Positions 57,630 through 64,000 of a DNA stretch of 64,000 nucleotides are shown piece after piece. The DNA is from Ipomoea triloba (taxonomy: Eukaryota > Streptophyta > Magnoliopsida > Solanales > Convolvulaceae). The DNA lies in NCBI RefSeq assembly GCF_003576645.1, contig NC_044918.1:25039113-25103112 (forward strand), given 5' to 3'. The notes under the pieces are model-generated. The model was not told the DNA's origin, did not search any database, and worked only from the letters and a program-made list of their open reading frames with translations. The stretch's first letter is position 1. Each line of letters starts with the position of its first letter. Both the position numbers and the translations under genes were made by a program.

Positions 57630-60017
57630 ATGGATAGTTCAAGCAGAGCATCCTTTTCCTACGAAGGCCAAGCTAGTGGTAGTCGTGGAAATCGTGGCAA
57701 ATCTCCTGCTATAGAACCTCCACGGCATTCGGTTCATGGATTTTCAAGAGAAAATCCTTCTTTTGAAGCTCCCCGGCATTCGGTTCATGGATTTCCAAGC
57801 GAAGCGCCTTTTTTTGAACCTCCCCGGCATTCGGTTCATGGATTTCCGAGTGAACATGAATACCACCAATTTTTACAACAACAATCATACTACCAAGACA
57901 TGAATCCAAACCCTCAAATGACCATAAATGAACCTCAACATGCCTCTTTTGGTTCCCAACCATTTCATTCTTCTTTTGATTCTACCACTGCTACTTTTTC
58001 GCAGGGCCACGACGAGGACGAGGAACCCGAAGAAATTCAACCTTCTGCTGCTAAACAAAAATCCGATCTTTTCAGAGTACACATGAAAAAAGTTGAACAC
58101 CCTGATGGAAGAATTACAGTTAAATGTAATTATTGTGACAAGGAGTACCAATGGTCCAAATCCGGTGGATACGGGACATACCGGAAGCATATAACTTCCA
58201 AACATCCGGATAAAGAGGTAAATACACAAACACAACAACAAATTGGGAGGTATACAACTAAATCTAGTGCTTTATTTCGTTACTCAGATGAGCAAACTAG
58301 ACGGAAGTTTGCTGAAATGGTTGCTATTGACGGTTTATCGTTTAGTTTTGGACAGAAAGTTGGCTTTAAAGAATTTTGCAGGGGTGCATTAAATCCACAA
58401 ATGTGTGATTTACCGCGTACAACGGCTACGCGTCATCTTTATAAATTATATAAAGATGAAAAAAAGAGATTGATTTCTTACTTGGAAACACATAATGGGC
58501 GTGTTACTATATGTGCTGACATTTGGAGCGACCATTGGAGAGAACATTCATATTTGGGCGTTACTTGTCATTGGGTAGATCAAGAATGGCGGTTGCAAAA
58601 AAGAATCCTTGCCTTCCGGTGTTTTGATGAACAACATAGTGCACATAATATTTACATTAAGTTACAAAGTATATTTGATGAATATAAAATTACTAACAAA
58701 ATTTTTGCAATTGGTTTTGACAATGCATCCAACAATACTGCTGCAATCCCTGCGCTAAAGGAATTATGTCTACCGTATTTTGGAGGTAAATTTTTTCACC
58801 AAAGGTGTGTTTGTCATGTTTTAAATCTATGTGTTCAAGCTGGTTTAGTTTCTCTTAGTAGTAGTATTAAACCTATTAGAGATGCTGTTGTTTATTTGTG
58901 GAAGCATCCCAATGCGCAAAAAGAGTTTAGTCGGTTTTGCAAAAGAAACAATATGCCTCCAAAAAGATTTCCTCGAGATGTTCCAACTCGTTGGAATTCT
59001 ACCTATACTTTGCTTAGTAGTACTATATATTATAAAGATTTGTTATGTTCTTTTTTTTCAAACAACAGTGATATTCATTTGTTTACGCAACATTGGGATG
59101 CTTGCACAAAGATTTGTGAGTTATTAAAAGAGTTTAATGATGCCACTTTGGCATTGTCCGGTGTGTATTATCCTACTACACACTTATTTTTAATTTATGC
59201 TGTAAATATTGTTGGTAAGCTTTCTGAATATCGTGATGATGATATTTTGAGTGATGCTATTGCATGCATTAGATCAAAGTTTTTAGATTATTATAGAAAT
59301 ATTCCTATTATTTATTTAATTGCAATATGTTTTGATCCTCGTTGTAAATTATATGGTTTAAGTACTTTTTTACAAACTTATTATGAATGTTTAGAATTAG
59401 ATGATCCTGATGATCCGAACTATGTTAATGCTAATGCTATACATAATGAAATAACGAGTTTATTTCATAGTTTGTGTGAAGAATATTTACAGGCTTATGG
59501 TCCGTCGTTGAATATTAGTACGTCTTCTCGAAGTACTTCACAAAGCTCACAATCATCTCTACGAAGTAGAGGCTTTAACCTGTTAGCTAGAGCAGGTAAA
59601 AGTCGTCGGACCAGTGGGAGCGCGACTAGTTCATCATCTACAGCATTATCCGAGGCAGAGATATATTTAAATACTGAGTTTGTATTTTTAGATAATGATG
59701 ATAATAATCTTGATGTTTTGCAGTGGTGGAAAGACCACGAAAAAAATTTTCCTATTTTATCTATTATTGCAAAACAAATTTTTGGAACTCCTGCTTCTAC
59801 AGTAGCAGTTGAACAGGAATTTAGTGTAGGTGGAAACATGTTGGACGAGACTCGTTCAAGAATGACGCCACAGTCAATTGAAATTCAAGTTTGCACATCC
59901 GATTGGGGATTGGCAAAAATTAGAGAACAAGAGAATGATAAGTCAGGCATCATCAACGATTTCTTTTCCGATGATGCAACCACTACTGCAACCGAAGGGG
60001 AACAAACCGACTCCTAA
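57630..60017 (+). CDS. hAT family transposase
   Basis: A 795-codon uninterrupted frame encodes a cut-and-paste transposase acting on the element's ends. The N-terminus (30-75) holds three copies of a 17-residue unit containing PRHSVHGF. A BED-type zinc finger lies at about 150-195 (Cys166, Cys169, His187, His192). The RNase H-like catalytic region begins with VTICADIWSD, continues with AIGFDNASNNTAA, and has the conserved CVCHVLNLCVQ segment. The C-terminal dimerisation (hATC) domain runs through TVAVEQEFSVGGNMLDETRS and QSIEIQVCTSDWGL near 720-770. Length and order match plant Ac/Tag-like hAT transposases with BED fingers. The start is the first ATG of the frame, after the CT-rich leader. 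A 9-bp perfect hairpin follows the stop. Confidence 0.92.
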   Translation: MDSSSRASFSYEGQASGSRGNRGKSPAIEPPRHSVHGFSRENPSFEAPRHSVHGFPSEAPFFEPPRHSVHGFPSEHEYHQFLQQQSYYQDMNPNPQMTINEPQHASFGSQPFHSSFDSTTATFSQGHDEDEEPEEIQPSAAKQKSDLFRVHMKKVEHPDGRITVKCNYCDKEYQWSKSGGYGTYRKHITSKHPDKEVNTQTQQQIGRYTTKSSALFRYSDEQTRRKFAEMVAIDGLSFSFGQKVGFKEFCRGALNPQMCDLPRTTATRHLYKLYKDEKKRLISYLETHNGRVTICADIWSDHWREHSYLGVTCHWVDQEWRLQKRILAFRCFDEQHSAHNIYIKLQSIFDEYKITNKIFAIGFDNASNNTAAIPALKELCLPYFGGKFFHQRCVCHVLNLCVQAGLVSLSSSIKPIRDAVVYLWKHPNAQKEFSRFCKRNNMPPKRFPRDVPTRWNSTYTLLSSTIYYKDLLCSFFSNNSDIHLFTQHWDACTKICELLKEFNDATLALSGVYYPTTHLFLIYAVNIVGKLSEYRDDDILSDAIACIRSKFLDYYRNIPIIYLIAICFDPRCKLYGLSTFLQTYYECLELDDPDDPNYVNANAIHNEITSLFHSLCEEYLQAYGPSLNISTSSRSTSQSSQSSLRSRGFNLLARAGKSRRTSGSATSSSSTALSEAEIYLNTEFVFLDNDDNNLDVLQWWKDHEKNFPILSIIAKQIFGTPASTVAVEQEFSVGGNMLDETRSRMTPQSIEIQVCTSDWGLAKIREQENDKSGIINDFFSDDATTTATEGEQTDS

Positions 60018-60064
60018 AGTCCTAATTCCAAAAAAAAAGGTAAAAGAACTACGTAGGCTTTGAT

Positions 60065-60086
60065 TCTTATTGAACTTTCAATAAGA
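60065..60086 (+). terminator. Hairpin shortly after the transposase stop
   Basis: tcttattga at 60065-60073 and tcaataaga at 60078-60086 form a perfect 9-bp stem with a 4-base loop, flanked by two copies of tacgtaggc. It may influence 3' processing, but plant termination does not require hairpins. Confidence 0.3.
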
Positions 60087-60662
60087 TACGTAGGCAACTT
60101 AATCTTGGTAAAATTAAGTGCAAGCCCAAAATTATTATTATTATTTTTTTTGTTTATCATTAAAGTTTAGAGAAAATCAATGTATTATTATAACCAATGT
60201 ATTTTAGATTTTAAGAATTGAGTAGTCAATACTCAATAATATATGAGATTTGAATTTTGTAACCAATGTAATGTATTCTTTTCACTGATTTGAAATAAAA
60301 TCCAATTATTGAACTTACTTATAATCTTATATCAATTGTATCATTGTATGTTGTATACTTACTAATTACTACTTGCCTACTTCATTACTTGGCCATACAA
60401 ATACACAATTATGTTACAAGTTTCATAATAGTCATAATACATTAATATTTAATAATTAATACTACAAATTTACAAAAAAAAAAAAAAATTAAAAATCCCG
60501 GTTAGAACCGGCGGTTCGAACCGGAACCGCCGGTTCTAGGAACCGGAACCGGAACCTTAATATAAGGTTTCGGTTCCGGTTTAATGAAACCAAGAACCGT
60601 GAACCGGCGGTTCGGAACCGGAACCGAACCGGAACCGAACCGCGGTCACGTCTACCCACGCA

Positions 60663-60902
60663 CGCTCACATGCGTGTAGCCATGCGTGGGAGCAAGACAG
60701 AGAGCTCCCACGCACGGTCACACTCGTGTGACCGGCGTGGAAGCCCCCCTACGGAATTAAAACCCTTGTTCTATTCCACGCTATTTTGCTCCCAAAACCT
60801 ATTTTTCTCTTCTCTTCTCCACGCAAGGAAGAACCAAACTCAAGGTTTGAACATGTCTCTTACTTTTTACCTTCAAAGAAGATCAAATACATCAACATCA
60901 AG
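60663..60902 (+). other. Athila-1 region right of hAT, presumed exon of a spliced leader
   Basis: It resumes with cgctcacatgcgtgtagccatgcg, again the Athila-type palindromic motif, and ends at aag|gtaattt, a good donor site. The short frame starting at 60670 across this part is not otherwise supported. Confidence 0.4.
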
Positions 60903-61583
60903 GTAATTTCTCATCTTTTTAACTCTTTATCCTTGAATATTCATGAGTTTGGAAGAGCTTGAATGTGAAATTTATTCTACATTCCCTTGCATGATTTTGA
61001 ATGTTTTGAATGTTTAAATTGGTTTATAATGCTTCATAGAACTATCCTTTGATGTTTTCTTTCATTATTGATGGTTACATTGATGGATTGTTATATATTT
61101 TTGAGCTTCAAGTGTGAACACCATGGATGAACAAATGGGTTTGTTAAATTTCTTGTTTAAAGTATGAAATTGATGATTGAATTGAAGAATAAACTTGTTG
61201 TAGAACTATTATATGCCATCAATTTGACTTTTCACATGCTACATTGCCCAAATTGAATTTTCAATTTCAAACCCTAATTTTGAATTTGGGGAAGAAGATG
61301 AAGTTGACTTTTTGAAATTCTTGACTTTTGTAGTTGACTTCTTATTTGACTATCAAATTTATATATCTTATGATGAATTTATGCATGTGTGTGATAATGG
61401 AATGATATTGTTGATATTCTTATGCTAGAATTGTCCAAAATATAGGGGAAATTATGGCGAAATTTTCGAAAATCCTTAGCCCTATATGTTGCAATCCATT
61501 ATCTTGACAAGGAATTTTACACAATCATAATGGTGACTTATTCAAAACCAATTACCATGAACGTTAAATTCTATAATTTGTAG
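60903..61583 (+). other. Inferred intron before the Athila ORF1-like gene
   Basis: It begins gtaattt after caag at 60902 and ends aatttgtag at 61583, two bases before the ATG. The stretch is T-rich and has no ORF. GT...AG ends and the position directly ahead of the extra ORF suggest a spliced subgenomic message. Confidence 0.4.
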
Positions 61584-61584
61584 G

Positions 61585-62826
61585 ATGGGATGCTCAAAGG
61601 AAATTGCGAAGAAATCAAAGCATGATCAAGGAGAATCGAGTCGATCGAGGACACGGCAGCAAGCTACAGCTCAACAGGCTACGCAGGAGCCGGGGTCAAG
61701 GTCATTACGACACTTGACACCCATCCAACTAACAACAGTGGATAACTATAAAGGGAAGCAGCTTTCTGTTGGCCGTCACTTCGAAGATAACGTTTTAAGA
61801 GAATTTGGTTGTTTGGACGAAGTAAATAGGCTTCTTAGGCACCCACAGCTCCGCTATCTGTTTGAGTGGAGAGGACCCACCTATGCGCCTGTCACTTATG
61901 AATTTTTGGCGACCTTGGAAATTAGAAGGGAAGTCAACAATGCAAGAGAGTCTATTTCATTCACTCTTTTCGGCAACCACTACTGTATGTCTGTCAACAC
62001 TTTGGGTGTTACACTCGGTTTCCATGATGCAGTGAGCGTGTCCATGCCATATTTCAGAGATTTCAAGGAGGGTTTTGATTCGGACGTAGTTGCTAGGCAA
62101 TATTAGAGAAGCATCACAAACAATGCCCCATACAACTCTTCAAACTTGAAGGCAAAACTCATCACTCGCAATGCTCTGAAGGCTATCAGTTTAGCCTTCG
62201 CTATAAATCTCTCAGGCAGAACCACAAATCGCAACAAGGTATACAAGCAGGATCTATTCTACATGTGGTGCATGGAGAATGATGTTGGCATCAACATGGG
62301 CGTTCAAGCTAGAAAGTGGCTCCAGACCCAACAAAAGCCTAAAGTTCAGACCGTGTTTATTGGACCTTTTGTTACTAAACTGTGCATCGGGTTGGACCTA
62401 TTGAACCGGTTGATGGGAGAAAGATCTGAAGGTTGCACAATTTCTTTCTCCGTGGGTGAGTTCTTTGCCGCAGAATTAAAGCTTGGAGGTTATGATGCAC
62501 CTGATCTAGAGGCTTCTGATGATGATGATGATGATGAGGACGAGGAAGAGAATGAGAAGGAGGAGGATGCACAAGAGCAAAGCCCTACTCCCATGGATTG
62601 GGCCACGACGCAGAATTTTCATAGACAGCTCCATGAGGAACAAATGAACTACTGGCATGAGCAGCATACATGGCAAGAAGGCCACTTCACATCCATCTCC
62701 GCGAGATAGGATGTCCACACCGAAGACCTCAACCGCATGAGACAGGCGGTGGAGGATAATGATAGGAGAATTGCCGCTCTTGAAGCTAGATTCGACAGGC
62801 AATTCCATCCCTTCGGTGATGACTAA
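61585..62826 (+). pseudogene. Athila ORF1-like extra gene, two TAG stops
   Basis: One frame of 413 codons is interrupted by TAG at 62104 and at 62707 and ends at TAA 62824. The N-terminus is basic (KEIAKKSKHDQ). The central part contains RHFEDNVLREFGCLDEVNRL, YEFLATLEIRREVN and FTLFGNHYCMSVNTLGVTLG, which resembles the protein family named after Athila ORF1. A highly acidic run lies at about 62517-62575 (Asp/Glu), and the C-terminal end is helical (MRQAVEDNDRRIAALEARFD). Both stops are explained by one G-to-A or C-to-T step (Trp or Gln codons). Its function in these elements is unknown. It sits downstream of the inferred intron and before the 3' LTR, the usual place of the extra ORF in Athila. 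Confidence 0.7.
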
Positions 62827-64000
62827 TGCCTTCCTTCGATTTTTCTCGATCCTGACCTATCGACATTTGATACTGAGTTCCTTGATAGTGGTTACTATGG
62901 TTGCTAGCCCCATCTGAACATTAGGATCCCTATGCGCGGGGTTCCGACTTTTATTTCCTTTATTTCTTTACTTTGCTTTACTTATTTTTATCGCTTTATG
63001 TTATTTACTTTTCAACTGCTTTACTTTTCTGCGTTTCTATTCGAATAACTCTGCTTAATTATATGCTTTCTTATTTAAGTTTTTGTTATTTTTATTGCTT
63101 TTATATTTCTATCAGCTTATAATAATTGAATAGTACTCTGAAAACCCTTTTTGTATGATATGTCTCAATTTCTTATAGAGCATCTATAACGGGAGCAAGC
63201 CTATGCTGGAAGCTAAAGTGTGGAAAGAGGGATGCATACTTGGTTTATCCTCTTATCCCTTTTCTAATTTTAAGCCCCGTTTTGATCTTTAAAGTGTGGA
63301 AATATTTTCTTTATAGCTTTGTGTATGCGTATATTAGAGTTTACCATGTTTAATAGGATCGTTTGATGCATACCCTACATCCAGAGCAATTTCCAAAGTG
63401 TGGAAAGGGATTTTTATTTGTCTATCCTTCGAATCCCTGTTTCGTTCCTTTACCCTGTACGTATGGAAACATCGAGGACGATGTTTACTTTAAAGTGTGG
63501 AAAGGACGCACTTCGTGCTTTACATGCTTACATGCTTAGTATATAGAAGTTGAAGCTCTTGGGAATGATAAGCGGGTGCATTTGCAGTTTTGAAAAGAGA
63601 GTTATTATTTGTGTTATCTAGGGAGAATTTTGACTGGATGCCCAAAAATTTTTACTCTCGAAATATCTTTGAGGAAGTTACTTTTCGCACCCATGAGAGT
63701 GTTTAGAGCCAAATAAATTTATATTCTTGCCTGCTTGCATGATGTTCACCTCTTATTTACGTAGGACCTTAGTCAAGGATCTCTCGAAGTGGGAGTGTGC
63801 ACTCTTTAATTTGAGAAAGATAAAACTAGCGAGGCCCGGAATTGAACTAACCTTGGTAGGGCATGGGGCAAAAGGTGAGCCTAATGGTAAGCTTAATGAG
63901 AAAACAAAACCCTTGGACATTAAATAGAAAAAGGCATGAGGGGTTGACATGAGGAGAAGTCGAAAAGGCAAAAGGCCAATCACCAAAGAGTTTAAAATTG
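62827..64000 (+). mobile_element. Athila-1 3' untranslated region
   Basis: Non-coding sequence with four copies of an aaagtgtggaaa motif (about 63217, 63291, 63397 and 63491). One follows catcgaggacgatgtttactt, the signature that precedes the 3' end in Athila-type elements. The 3' LTR itself lies beyond the window. The short frames in the last 300 bases have no support. Confidence 0.6.

Larger units (their letters stand above)
56637..60654 (+). mobile_element. Complete-looking autonomous hAT transposon
   Basis: The ends are imperfect terminal inverted repeats, TAGGGGTGACCACGGTTCGG on the left and TAGACGTGACCGCGGTTCGG on the right (reverse strand). The perfect 8-bp TSD CCCACGCA lies at 56629-56636 and 60655-60662. 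Length is 4018 bp. Both subterminal regions are dense in ggttcc/ggaacc motifs. The single long frame is a hAT transposase without interruption. Perfect target duplications, intact coding and perfect internal palindromes point to a recent insertion. It lies in the non-coding region of Athila-1. Confidence 0.95.

Overview
The window is plant nuclear DNA, most likely from a eudicot. The base composition is AT-rich, no ordinary host gene is recognisable, and almost every coding stretch belongs to plant transposable elements: Sirevirus/Ty1-copia, Athila-type and other Ty3/gypsy, hAT, Helitron, Mutator-type, CACTA-like, LINE and SINE. It reads as an accumulation zone where elements inserted into one another. 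Many boundaries can be fixed to the base because target-site duplications (TSDs) survive.

Region 1-11 kb. This holds the 3' end and LTR of a gypsy element (LTR 2107-3308), a possible SINE, a GC-rich block of unknown origin, a 5' LTR of a minus-strand copia-like element (6784-7214), a LINE RNase H relic (7441-8005), a degenerate short tandem array, and a minus-strand Sirevirus solo LTR (9068-10919, TSD ACCTT) carrying a CACTA-type end.

Region 11-18 kb. A host sequence with a ~257-bp tandem duplication has been entered twice. One entry is a non-autonomous hAT element (11154-13923, TSD ACAAAAAG), which itself contains an Athila-type solo LTR (12081-13618, TSD AAACC). The other is a Helitron (14017-17351, A|T insertion) with an exon-like relic of a replication-protein-A-type gene, a Mutator-type MITE (14276-14949, 9-bp TSD) and a tandemly iterated 5' end carrying E2F-like motifs. 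The neighbouring duplicate of the host sequence is the unoccupied insertion site.

Region 18-31.6 kb. This holds a long TG/TA microsatellite, a Tekay/Del-like solo LTR (19129-20961, TSD GGTGA), a free-standing RNase H-like ORF (21949-22554), two SINE-like segments, an internally deleted copia element with an intact gag (28155-29030), and a CACTA-like end next to a two-exon gene fragment.

Region 31.6-64 kb. This is a three-level nest. An Athila-type element (5' LTR 31624-32952, running past the window end) is split by a second Athila-type element (33014-53600, TSD ATTGC). That one is split by a Sirevirus (36270-48366, TSD GCCCC). The outer Athila keeps gag, protease and an Athila-ORF1-like gene but no RT or integrase. 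It was also entered by an apparently complete hAT transposon (56637-60654, TSD CCCACGCA) with an uninterrupted 795-codon transposase. Its left subterminal region holds five consecutive perfect palindromes, the most striking structure in the window.

The retroelement reading frames are mostly broken by stops that fit C-to-T (or G-to-A) decay of methylated DNA. The open frames that look intact are the hAT transposase, the Sirevirus third ORF, the copia gag and the RNase H-like ORF. A single N at 52541 lies where one LTR begins, so the assembly may be joined there.
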